Below, piece after piece: positions 54,501-61,808 of a stretch of 64,000 nt of DNA. The translations under genes were made by a program, and so were the position numbers. Below the pieces are notes generated by a model. That model ran no database searches and was not told the origin of the DNA. It worked only from the letters and a program-made list of their open reading frames with translations. The number at the start of each line of letters is the position of its first letter. The first letter of the stretch is position 1. The DNA is from Anoxybacterium sp963668245. GTDB taxonomy: Bacteria; Bacillota; Clostridia; Peptostreptococcales; Anaerovoracaceae. The stretch spans positions 2,480,001 through 2,544,000 of the forward strand of contig OY764195.2 of NCBI GenBank assembly GCA_963668245.2, given 5' to 3'.

Positions 54501-57500
54501 CCATTGGAATCCTGATACTGCCATTCTAAGGCAACAAAGGCATGATCTGTCGTTGTCACTGCCCGATCAAATACAGGGACTGCCATCAGTTCATCTTTCA
54601 GGTCTATCGCTGTCATTGTGGATGTGACAAGAATATCATATCGGTTTGTCTGTTCGTTATATTGATATAACTCCACACCTTCCAAGACTGGCCATTGGGA
54701 TTGATCAGGAATCGCTTCTGTTGTGATATCTATAGTAATATCACCCCATGGCATCCATGTCGTATGATTACCTTTTGAAACAAATTGTAACGTTGTATCA
54801 TAAACATTTTCAAACCCAAAGTATGCTTCAGTAATCTTTGCAGCCGCAATACGCCACGTTGTATCACAATTCAAATCAATCCAGTGGTTCATTCCTACTG
54901 GGATTGTATCTCCACTTGAAATCGCTTGTCCAAATTGCTCTTGCTGATCCTGCTCTGACCAAGTCACTGGATATACATAAGTTGTCCCGTTGACTGGCGT
55001 ATTGAATGTTATGTTAGAGGTTTTAGGCAAAACATATAAGTCGACTGAATGCCAGAAATAATCATCCCGTGGTCCCACAGCAACCGTCAATTCATACTTT
55101 CCTGGCTGTAATGAGTTTAGATAATCTTTGTCAATGAATAGTTCTCCTGTCGCATCTGTATAGATAAAATCATCACCTGAAACCAACATGGAGTTCACCG
55201 CAGTTCCAGAAACATTGACAGAGAGAGTTCCTAATGATAATGGGCTGCAAGGGTTGCCTTGGTTATCATCTGCATAGAATTCCATGTAGACTTCCTCGCC
55301 AAGCTCCACTTCACCTTGATAAAAAGTATCGTTACCCCATTCTTGCAATTCGAATCTTCGAAGGTCTTCTGTTTCAACGACTAGATGCTCAGTAGTCCAA
55401 ACATAATCATCTGGAGCACCGATGCAAATCATCAAGTCATATGTCCCAACAGCCAAACTATTCAAATAATTAGTTTCAAATAGGATATGACCTGTTTGAT
55501 CATCATAATAATACTGCATGTCCGGACCTAATGTTTCGATAAGCGCACCGCCACTGCTAATTGTCATCCACAAGGTACCAATGGAAGCAGGGGTACATAG
55601 ATTGCCATCTTGATCTCTTGTGATGATATCCATCCAAACTGGATTATTTGGATCCACTGACCCAATAGCAAAATCATTGTATGACATGTCCCCTACAACG
55701 ATTGTGTTTTCTCCAGCATTGCTAGTGGTAGAATTAAATAACACTTCATAGGTGCTAAAGTGATAAACATCAAAGGTCAAAACTCCGGTATTGGAATCAT
55801 ATGCTGCTGTAGTTTTTAGAGCAGCACCGCTAACGGAAATAGAGCCACCTGTCAGTTGCCCACCAAAATAGGAATCCAATGAATTGAGTCCCGTCAATGT
55901 GATTTTTGCTGGATTTGTCTTCAAATTATCCAATATCAACTCGTTCATCCCAATCTGGAAGCCTTCCAGTGGATTGGCCGCATCCTTTGGCTGTAAAATC
56001 AGACCTACAGGCAAAGCCGACAAATCATGATAATCTTCCATCAGGTTGATGCCATCAAATGCAATGATGCCAGAAATACTAGTAGTCAGTGGTTTTGTAA
56101 AGGAAACCGTCGCATGATATAGGTCATCTATGGTAGACAAAGCTGGGCTGACCGTAATCACTGGCGGCAAAAAGCTATCCGACATAAAAAAGACAGGTTT
56201 ATCGTCAGAAACATCAGCTGTCGTATCATTGTCATCAGAAATCAATGCCAAGCTGGAAAGCACTGCAGTTCCATCTCCACTAACGATGACCGCACCAACC
56301 TGAGACGGAGCAATTCCATCTGCCAGAGTGCCAGAAATACTTACTTTTCCATCTCCATCGATTATCTGAGATGAATAATTGTAAATATGATCATTGCCAT
56401 CTAAAGTTGCTGTATTGGAAAACGTTAGTGGGACATCGCTTCCAGATGAAACAAACGGCATAGCAATCCCGCTACTTGTAGACTGGTATGGGTAAATCGT
56501 AGTACTTGACACCGATGAAAGATACCCAAGAGCTACACGCACCGTATCTCCCACATGTAAACTACTTTCTGCCATAATCTCATTGAGATCCAGCGTCATG
56601 GTGAAGGTGTCACCACCAAAATAAACACGATCTGTATCAGAATCCGTTATTTTCACTGCGGGTGATTTCAAACCCATCATACCCGTTAGACCATTGGAAT
56701 CATTGTTTCCAGTAGGCGGTGGTGGCATCGGCGTAAAGACGGTCCCAATTAAGACCCCTGGTTTTGCACTAGAAAGATAAAACAGCATATCAGAAGCTGC
56801 ACCAGACAAATCTGCTGATACATGATATTGATAGGATTGAGAATCAATAGGCATTATGCCTGTAATCTGATAGGGAACACCATCATAGTCGTACAATTCT
56901 AAATCAGATGCCACAAAATCCACATCTGATTCCATGATCAAATCAAATCCCGAATCGTTTGCATTGCAAACATATGATTCAACGGGATAGGATACGGCTT
57001 CAGCACCAAGTGGAAACGTTTGTACAAACCCACCAATCTCATTGGCGCCAGAAATACGGCACATAATAAGGTATCCTGCATCAGCTTGGGTAGATGCATA
57101 AGTGCTATTATTCGCTCCATTGATCTCTTGACTTTCATAAGTATACGGATTTACTCTCATCCACTGGTATGTATAATTATCATCCGTCAAGGTTAGCGCA
57201 GATAAGGTACTGACAGTACAACCGGTTATTTCCATCCCACAACCTATCTGAGGAGACATGATACCGGTTAAAAACATACTGCTATCCATGGATGGGGCAT
57301 TCCATTCAGCATAACCGCCCCAGTCTCCATTTCCAAAAGTAGGATATTCCGCTTGTACTGCATTGGAATAAATCGGATTTCCACTGATATCCCCTTTCAG
57401 TCTATAGTAGACTTGATTCGAGGAAGCATCCTCTGAAGCTGGCTCCACACAGAAGTTATCGTAGTCAGTTTCAAACAAGGTGGAACCCTCAGAATAGTCA

Positions 57501-57895
57501 GAGTAGTTATTTCCACCGTCAGTAGACTTCTGTAAAATCCAGTTTCCACTAATGCCTGCTTCATCTGGAGTTGGAAAGTTAAATTCCAATTGAGGTTCAA
57601 TCACTGGCTGTCCGTCAAAAATCATGACATAATCATAATGACATTTTGCCAAATAAAATCCAGGCACAATGCTCAGAGGCACTTCTGGCGGCAATACCAA
57701 AGACCCACTGGCGCCTGCTGTAAATGGCACCGAACTAGGTGTACTTCCGTTGTCCGCTTTTGTAAAGCTCACTTGCCTTTCAAACTGTTCAAAAGGCAAT
57801 GCACCATCTGCATACGAAGTAACCGCTGCACCAGCAAACGTCGTAAAAAGCATCGCCAAACAGAGCACAAATGAGATCCATTTCTGCTTTAACAT
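48506..57895 (-). CDS. Giant Ig-like/SLH surface-layer protein (about 3,130 residues)
   Basis: Starts at ATG 57895, eleven bases after GGAGA; a longer frame from 57991 has no site. N-terminal signal peptide (about 30 residues). The N-terminal third is mostly unknown beta domains, with two related tandem repeats at roughly 720-980 that contain GTYDLMICIGAPDDYVW and GKYELTVAVGPRDDYFW. Then bacterial Ig-like group 2 domains near 1270, 1530, 1745 and 2620 (pattern TGVQIS, ITWASSN, VNGTVSAISAGIATI), a YDG and an MBG-like domain between 1350 and 1500, and carboxypeptidase-regulatory-like beta domains near 1830, 2010, 2090 and 2515. A Gly-rich linker lies near 2690, a second unknown region follows, and three SLH repeats (about 2950-3129) bind secondary wall polymer. 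No sortase motif. It looks like an S-layer-linked adhesin or stalk. Confidence 0.92.
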   Translation of the reverse strand: MLKQKWISFVLCLAMLFTTFAGAAVTSYADGALPFEQFERQVSFTKADNGSTPSSVPFTAGASGSLVLPPEVPLSIVPGFYLAKCHYDYVMIFDGQPVIEPQLEFNFPTPDEAGISGNWILQKSTDGGNNYSDYSEGSTLFETDYDNFCVEPASEDASSNQVYYRLKGDISGNPIYSNAVQAEYPTFGNGDWGGYAEWNAPSMDSSMFLTGIMSPQIGCGMEITGCTVSTLSALTLTDDNYTYQWMRVNPYTYESQEINGANNSTYASTQADAGYLIMCRISGANEIGGFVQTFPLGAEAVSYPVESYVCNANDSGFDLIMESDVDFVASDLELYDYDGVPYQITGIMPIDSQSYQYHVSADLSGAASDMLFYLSSAKPGVLIGTVFTPMPPPPTGNNDSNGLTGMMGLKSPAVKITDSDTDRVYFGGDTFTMTLDLNEIMAESSLHVGDTVRVALGYLSSVSSTTIYPYQSTSSGIAMPFVSSGSDVPLTFSNTATLDGNDHIYNYSSQIIDGDGKVSISGTLADGIAPSQVGAVIVSGDGTAVLSSLALISDDNDTTADVSDDKPVFFMSDSFLPPVITVSPALSTIDDLYHATVSFTKPLTTSISGIIAFDGINLMEDYHDLSALPVGLILQPKDAANPLEGFQIGMNELILDNLKTNPAKITLTGLNSLDSYFGGQLTGGSISVSGAALKTTAAYDSNTGVLTFDVYHFSTYEVLFNSTTSNAGENTIVVGDMSYNDFAIGSVDPNNPVWMDIITRDQDGNLCTPASIGTLWMTISSGGALIETLGPDMQYYYDDQTGHILFETNYLNSLAVGTYDLMICIGAPDDYVWTTEHLVVETEDLRRFELQEWGNDTFYQGEVELGEEVYMEFYADDNQGNPCSPLSLGTLSVNVSGTAVNSMLVSGDDFIYTDATGELFIDKDYLNSLQPGKYELTVAVGPRDDYFWHSVDLYVLPKTSNITFNTPVNGTTYVYPVTWSEQDQQEQFGQAISSGDTIPVGMNHWIDLNCDTTWRIAAAKITEAYFGFENVYDTTLQFVSKGNHTTWMPWGDITIDITTEAIPDQSQWPVLEGVELYQYNEQTNRYDILVTSTMTAIDLKDELMAVPVFDRAVTTTDHAFVALEWQYQDSNGQYTDDTYVTNNSNQYFDPYWDRTKVENNYVKLTARSLENYTIGGSVELEFYVNSTAQVQTPPTSVTGQAPESQNAEYGKLLKTDSTMEYRLASATDNDYAPCQVPETLAAPGTYYVRYAATATAIPSKAVTVVVPAFANLPVAVTGVQISNEMLTMAIGQQQHLTANVLPANADNQEIIWASSNPNVVTVNNGTVSAISAGIATIAAISSDGGISATCSVTVNQNAVVITGLSIADKVYDGTNQATILGTPVISGVANGDDVTLVGIGLATFADKNAGNGKAVQVTGFILTGADASDYSLSSLNLTGNISKLELTASAIDLIKNQGDQNPTPIIQYEGFLSGETATNAGITTPTASHAATLTSLAGNYSIVLSGGSGGQNYNLHLVDGVLSVLRTDIPLTGMTLVKESTSILVGASETLAVNYTPTNASIKTISWSSDATSVATVDGNGKVTGISAGTANITAIAEDGSYEDSCQVTVQTPIKFSASMTYQDGSAIPSAGGVYLIDGAKYQYMDFKNPSNSGILPLTFSAYGTELDLNKDYTLFTIYNTSDSGITTISGLELSQGYLVPMGRPSYVGDDTVHVFDFTLMDGTTAKSTFKMSFQISGTPVLPTSIVIPTTQILATVGENQLSPYYVVYPNNATTKTVTWASSNTSVLQIGTTTGAITPIGAGSATITATSTVTNITTSAIVVVGVKITGIVQKDNQPLAGAWVYLYDGNDRLVAGTSSATNGTYSFSYIPVGNYTVRSYSYDNLYQDATDTVTVSTGDGNIDAGALNFTSQYPNQSVLTIELEDAENPGTPYTGTGDIYISVYSYETGISYYREMTDAEKATGTITFGGICYDGNGSQYDVSINTIGYWDYTSVNVTNANETVTFGVPVRYSVRGTITMSDNSRVPAYTGVKAIKDGDWNWYYGYTDESGNGTYEINGLPQGTYSIEPYDGSKYNFNPLSVTVNSTTGDVSGQNLVLTEGADLVGHVLKNGTTDVYKAYVYLMKEDGSGNYQYYTGGTAGSSGFQMDGVLKDAGDYRLHLGYISEKNGTYPMYVSNDVDFTVTNADITSGRVSQNLFYADPTNASEAFKGTGNNVVATQTLVRNGSNLYLTIKYKNNGNTSVTADFTATLPSGVTSTTSTAFHVENLAAGASGQKTIALAIGDTGTSTYLSVPVKVNIGGTDYDFGSVSLEVAGVTLQGPGAVKLNTPFKVFGEATANSTVVIKDVATGQIYATAKTSGRFYTAEVSLAKEGTTSLIAQISTSGGAVTAVSPKLDVAVTADQISLSKVKDYNQGDFDLSVNAATGVRSLMAWVDSQLNGRTISLGAMFDPNNQVSSVTYHFSGNDYAATKDQAGYFYAELNSWSGSGLKEVTATVRTTDGRALTYIIVEVTVLIDPSGIITDAETGNPIVGATVTCEKYITTSGIWTTWTTDPTQANPQLTDTTGHYGWNVEEGTYRVVATKTGYTPFRTTDSTDANINTITILPVRTDIDFAMIPSVAMASIILNHDTLDMTAGNTAQLTATANPSNATNKDLITWESSNTNIATVNAAGVVTAKAAGNVTITAVFDRDTLADLTAACSITVSAVTTGNTGSTSTSGGGGGGGVGVKLPTAPEAQNTAGRTVVSTTVEGKTLNGKTTMTVPVDSVATMLESAKKAEAAGQKSVMEFAGTGASGSNQVVFDIPNAALKQIATESKADVMVKSDLATLTFDQKAVETVNGAGSGDVSINISKVDTTNLSNEVKAKVGDRPVYDFSVKTGNTTVSQFGGNVTVSVPYTLQAGEDADAIVVYYVNSTGELEPMRGHYSAATGTVDFVTDHFSQYAVGYNKVAFADVSNSAWYNDAVTFMAARGITTGTSEGVFSPNANLTRGQFLTMILRAYGIDSLEAGADNFLDAGNTYYTGYLAAAKALGISNGNGNGSFLPNQAITRQDMFVLLYRTLDVLGEIPAAQVSTTIAAFQDSASVSSYAAEAMNALVGATVVSGSNGKLDPKGASTRAQMAQVLYNLLAE

Positions 57896-58030
57896 AAATT
57901 GTGTTCTCTCCTTCCAAATTAAATTCACACTTTTTCTTATTTTTTTACTAACTATGTTGGACAAAACATAAGTTCCGCTTATAAGGAACATGCTTGAGGA
58001 AATTATATCTTAAATGGGAAAAAATGTACA

Positions 58031-58056
58031 CAAAAAAAAACGCCCAAAAGGGCGTT
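58031..58056 (-). terminator. Terminator of the pfl operon
   Basis: AACGCCC (58039-58045), loop, GGGCGTT (58050-58056); on the minus strand the T-run at 58039-58032 follows. It begins nine bases past the pflA stop. Confidence 0.85.
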
Positions 58057-58065
58057 AAAAATTGT

Positions 58066-58920
58066 TTATTTTTGTAGGATTGTATACAGTTCCAAAAGCC
58101 TTAATTTTGAACACTCTGGAGTATCTGCAAGTTGAAATGTTTTTCCCATTTCTTCGTATTTCGTCATGCATATTTTACGAAATGGCAACAGCTCTATTTT
58201 TCCCAAATTGGAATAGGATTTTGCAATGCTCCCAATCACCTTTATGTTCTCTTCTCCATCCGTCAGACCAGGTACTACTACGTGACGAATCCAGATCGGA
58301 ATCTTCCTATCTTGGGTCAAATCCAAAAATCGTATCACCTGATGAAAGTCTCCGCCGCAGTGCATTTCATACCCCCTTTGATTGGGAAACTTCAAATCAC
58401 ACAGGACCAAATCCGTATGATCCAAAACTTTTTTTGCTCCCACAAAAGCTCCAATCCCAGAAGTATCCAGTGCCGTATGGATTCCTTCCTGATGAAGCAA
58501 ACGAAAAAGCTCTGCGACAAATTCCCATTGAGAGAGAGGTTCTCCTCCCGATACCGTTACGCCCCCATCCTTACCAAAATACGAGCGATAACGTAGGATG
58601 ATTTTTACCAATTCTGCAGGAGCATAGCGTGTTGCCAACACTGGCACGCGCTCATCCTCTTGCTCATTCTTAATGACGGCTGATTCCCTATCCTCTTGCT
58701 CGTTCTTAGGGGCAGTTGCACACTCCGTTGCAAACTCCCAAGTATCTGGATTATGGCAATACACGCAACGCAGCGGACAGCCTTGCATAAAAACAACAAA
58801 CCGGACGCCAGGTCCATCTACCGCTCCCATAGTTTGAAAAGAATGGACAAAACCGAAAGAATCGGCATTTTTCGGGTTTTCTCCTCCTCCGCCATATTGC
58901 AGATCCAGTGAATGCTTCAT
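58066..58920 (-). CDS. pflA: Pyruvate formate-lyase activating enzyme
   Basis: Radical SAM enzyme that installs the glycyl radical of PflB. Motif CPLRCVYCHN (about residues 48-57) carries the CxxxCxxC cluster and GGVTVSGGEPL contacts SAM. The 284-residue protein is about 35 residues longer than usual. The extra part lies just after the cluster (about residues 68-100) and contains a 12-residue repeat of KNEQED in tandem, from a 36-base DNA duplication at 58654-58708. The repeat is acidic and probably a surface loop. Start ATG overlaps the pflB stop by one base. Confidence 0.94.
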   Translation of the reverse strand: MKHSLDLQYGGGGENPKNADSFGFVHSFQTMGAVDGPGVRFVVFMQGCPLRCVYCHNPDTWEFATECATAPKNEQEDRESAVIKNEQEDERVPVLATRYAPAELVKIILRYRSYFGKDGGVTVSGGEPLSQWEFVAELFRLLHQEGIHTALDTSGIGAFVGAKKVLDHTDLVLCDLKFPNQRGYEMHCGGDFHQVIRFLDLTQDRKIPIWIRHVVVPGLTDGEENIKVIGSIAKSYSNLGKIELLPFRKICMTKYEEMGKTFQLADTPECSKLRLLELYTILQK

Positions 58921-61154
58921 TACATTGCCTCATGATAAGTTCGTGCGATGACCTCTTTTTGTTGACGCTTGGACAGCTTGTGAAAGTTTACTGCATAACC
59001 AGACACGCGGATGGTTAGATTTGGATGCTTACTTGGATCTTCATGGGCTTCCATCAAGGTTTCTTTATTCAGTACATTGACATTCAGATGATGTGCTTTT
59101 TGATCAAAATACCCCCGCATGATTGCCACTAAATTGCTGTATCGTTCCTCTTCTGTATGTCCGAGTGCTTGAGGCACGATGGAGAATGTATTCGACACCC
59201 CATCTTTGCAATAGTCATACGAAAGCTTTGCCACCGAATTCAAAGATGCAAGGGCACCATTTTTCTCACGATTATGCATTGGATTTGCTCCTGGTGCAAA
59301 GGGTTCTTCCGCTTTTCTGCCATCCGGCGTTGCTCCTGTTTTCTTTCCATAAACCACATTGGAGGTGATGGTCAAAATAGAAAGAGTATGCTCCGCATTT
59401 CGATATAACGGGTTCTTCTTCAGTTCCGTTACAAATAACTGTACTTGTTCTTGCGCGATTGAGTCTACACGGTCATCATCATTTCCAAACGCAGGATAAT
59501 CACCAGCATGTTCAAAATCAACGATCAAACCTGTTTCATCACGAATCACCTTTACTTTTCCGTACTTGATAGCAGAAAGTGAATCTGCCAGCACAGAAAG
59601 CCCTGCTACACCAAATGCCATAAATCGATGTACTTCTGTATCATGGAGCGCCATTTGAGTCTTTTCATACGCATACTTATCATGCATATAGTGAATGATG
59701 TTCATGGCACTAACATATGTCTTTGCCAGCCACTCCCTGTAAAATACCATCTTTTCCAGAACGGTATCGTAATCTAAATAGTCCCCTTGATACGGTTCCT
59801 TTGCGGGTGCCACTTGGACGCCGCTTTTCTCATCTCTGCCACCATTCAAGCTGAACAGCAATAGCTTAGGCAGATTGGATCTAGCACCAAAAAACTGCAT
59901 GTCTTTTCCTACTTTCATAGCAGATACACAGCAAGCGATGGCATAATCATCCCCAAAACCAGCCGGTCTCATGATGTCATCATTTTCGTACTGGAGCGCA
60001 TCCGTATCACAAGATACTTTTGCGACATAACGTTGAAAATTGTCAGGAAGCGCAGAGGACCAAAGCACAGTTAGATTTGGCTCTGCCGACGATCCCAAAT
60101 TATATAATGTATGTAGCATACGATACGAACTCTTGGTTACTAATGTTCGGCCATCTTCTCCCATACCACCGAGAGCCTCTGTAATCCACATTGGGTCTCC
60201 CGCAAATAGCTCGTTGTAGTCCGGGGTACGAAGGTGTCTTGCCATACGAAGCTTCATGACAAAATCATCCATGATTTCCTGAGCACCTGCCTCAGATAAC
60301 ATCCCTTTTTTGATATCCCGTTCAAAATAAATGTCCAGAAATGTGCTGACACGGCCGAGGCTCATTGCAGCGCCATTTTGCTCCTTGATAGAACCAAGGT
60401 ATCCAAAATACAGCCACTGCACCGCTTCTCTCGCATCGACAGCAGGCCGTGAAATGTCAAATCCATATAATCCAGCCATCTCCTTTAATTTTCCAAGAAA
60501 ATTAATCTGTTGATATAGTTCTTCCAGCTGACGGATATTATCTACATCCATGGCATTGTCGCCAAGGCGTTTTTTGTCTTTTCGTTTTTCTTCGATTAGA
60601 AAATCAACACCATATAGCGCAATTCTTCGATAGTCTCCGATTACTCTGCCTCTTCCGTATGCATCAGGAAGTCCAGTGATAATCCCGCATTTTCTAGCAG
60701 CCTTAATTTCATCTGTATATACACGAAAAACCCCGTCATTGTGAGTGGTGCGATACTGGAACTCATCGTCAACTTTTTGAGAAAGCTGATATCCATATGC
60801 TTCGCATGCTTGTTTCGTCATATTGACACCACCAAAAGGATTTACACCTCTTTTCAGTGGTCTGTCGGTCTGAAGCCCAACTATAATTTCTTTCTCTTTG
60901 TCCAAATAACCTGCCTTATAGCTTGTCAAAGAACTTACGGTCTGAGTATCCACATCAAGTACACCGCCAAACTCTCTTTCCAGTTCAAATAGATGATTGA
61001 GCTTTGTCATCAGCGCGTTGGTTCTTTCTGTAGGCCCTGCCAAGAAATCTTCATTTCCTTCATAAGGTGTATAATTTAACTGAATGAAATTCCTTACATC
61101 GATTTCATTCTTCCAATTTCCATCAACAAATGTTTCCCATGCTTTTAATTCCAT
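58920..61154 (-). CDS. pflB: Formate acetyltransferase (pyruvate formate-lyase)
   Basis: Glycyl radical enzyme that splits pyruvate to acetyl-CoA and formate in fermentation. ATG 61154 follows AAGGAGA by six bases; the frame stays open to 61304 but lacks a site there. The 744-residue protein has the active-site pair in ACCVSAMKVG (around 410-420) and the radical loop RVSGYAVNF at residues 725-733. Operon with pflA. The 280 bases upstream hold no recognised site; the open frames there appear to be chance. Confidence 0.97.
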   Translation of the reverse strand: MELKAWETFVDGNWKNEIDVRNFIQLNYTPYEGNEDFLAGPTERTNALMTKLNHLFELEREFGGVLDVDTQTVSSLTSYKAGYLDKEKEIIVGLQTDRPLKRGVNPFGGVNMTKQACEAYGYQLSQKVDDEFQYRTTHNDGVFRVYTDEIKAARKCGIITGLPDAYGRGRVIGDYRRIALYGVDFLIEEKRKDKKRLGDNAMDVDNIRQLEELYQQINFLGKLKEMAGLYGFDISRPAVDAREAVQWLYFGYLGSIKEQNGAAMSLGRVSTFLDIYFERDIKKGMLSEAGAQEIMDDFVMKLRMARHLRTPDYNELFAGDPMWITEALGGMGEDGRTLVTKSSYRMLHTLYNLGSSAEPNLTVLWSSALPDNFQRYVAKVSCDTDALQYENDDIMRPAGFGDDYAIACCVSAMKVGKDMQFFGARSNLPKLLLFSLNGGRDEKSGVQVAPAKEPYQGDYLDYDTVLEKMVFYREWLAKTYVSAMNIIHYMHDKYAYEKTQMALHDTEVHRFMAFGVAGLSVLADSLSAIKYGKVKVIRDETGLIVDFEHAGDYPAFGNDDDRVDSIAQEQVQLFVTELKKNPLYRNAEHTLSILTITSNVVYGKKTGATPDGRKAEEPFAPGANPMHNREKNGALASLNSVAKLSYDYCKDGVSNTFSIVPQALGHTEEERYSNLVAIMRGYFDQKAHHLNVNVLNKETLMEAHEDPSKHPNLTIRVSGYAVNFHKLSKRQQKEVIARTYHEAM

Positions 61155-61436
61155 CTTATTTCTCCTTCCATAAAGCAAAAAATATTTGGCACACCCTTGC
61201 TCTTTTTTGTTTTCCCTCAAACCATGGTTCCCTAGTCCGTAAAGCGATCTCACAGTGGTCGAAGGAGCAAAACCATCTGCTTTTGCAAATGATTTTGCCT
61301 CCATTTATCAACCGTTTGCAGCAACTGCAACATGGAAGAAAAACAAAAAAGAGCAATACCGGTTGATACCAAATATTGCCCAGACGGTCGGCTGTCTTAG
61401 ACATTCATTCCCCTGTGGTTATCCCACAATTATCCG

Positions 61437-61784
61437 TCAGTAATGAAGTCCGCTATTCATTTCTATACGCCGATTATAGTATATGGAGCTCCCCTCTGTC
61501 AAGGATAAAATCTCTATCAAATTTACAAGGTTCTTTTTTTTGTCAATAACATATGCATTTACTGCATTATTAAATAATTCACTATCCATTTTAGTTCTAT
61601 ATTTAAAGCAATCACATATTGTACGTTCTCTGTCATACACAGGCAATTTGACTCCATTAAAGATCCCTTCTGTTTTTCCTATCATAAACTTTTCATTCTG
61701 CACAAAGTATACCTTATAAGCAAAAGTATCTATTTTTATTTTTGGAGGAGTAATGGTTCTTGGCACTGCAATCGTCCATACCAA
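61437..61784 (-). pseudogene. AbiEi-type antitoxin, degraded remnant
   Basis: About 115 codons whose middle, VYDRERTICDCFKYRTKMD and NAVNAYVIDKKKNLVNLIEI, matches the C-terminal half of type IV AbiEi antitoxin domains. The N-terminal winged-helix half is missing, and the last 20 residues do not fit the family. No AbiEii toxin follows. It begins 25 bases after the chemoreceptor stop, so it is a leftover of a lost defence or toxin-antitoxin locus. Confidence 0.6.
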
Positions 61785-61808
61785 TTACCAGTGAAACTAC
61801 GACGCGTA

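Noticed and set aside
61156..61404. Small membrane-like frame upstream of pflB
   Set aside because: It overlaps the pflB leader, has no ribosome site and a composition like random AT-rich DNA.
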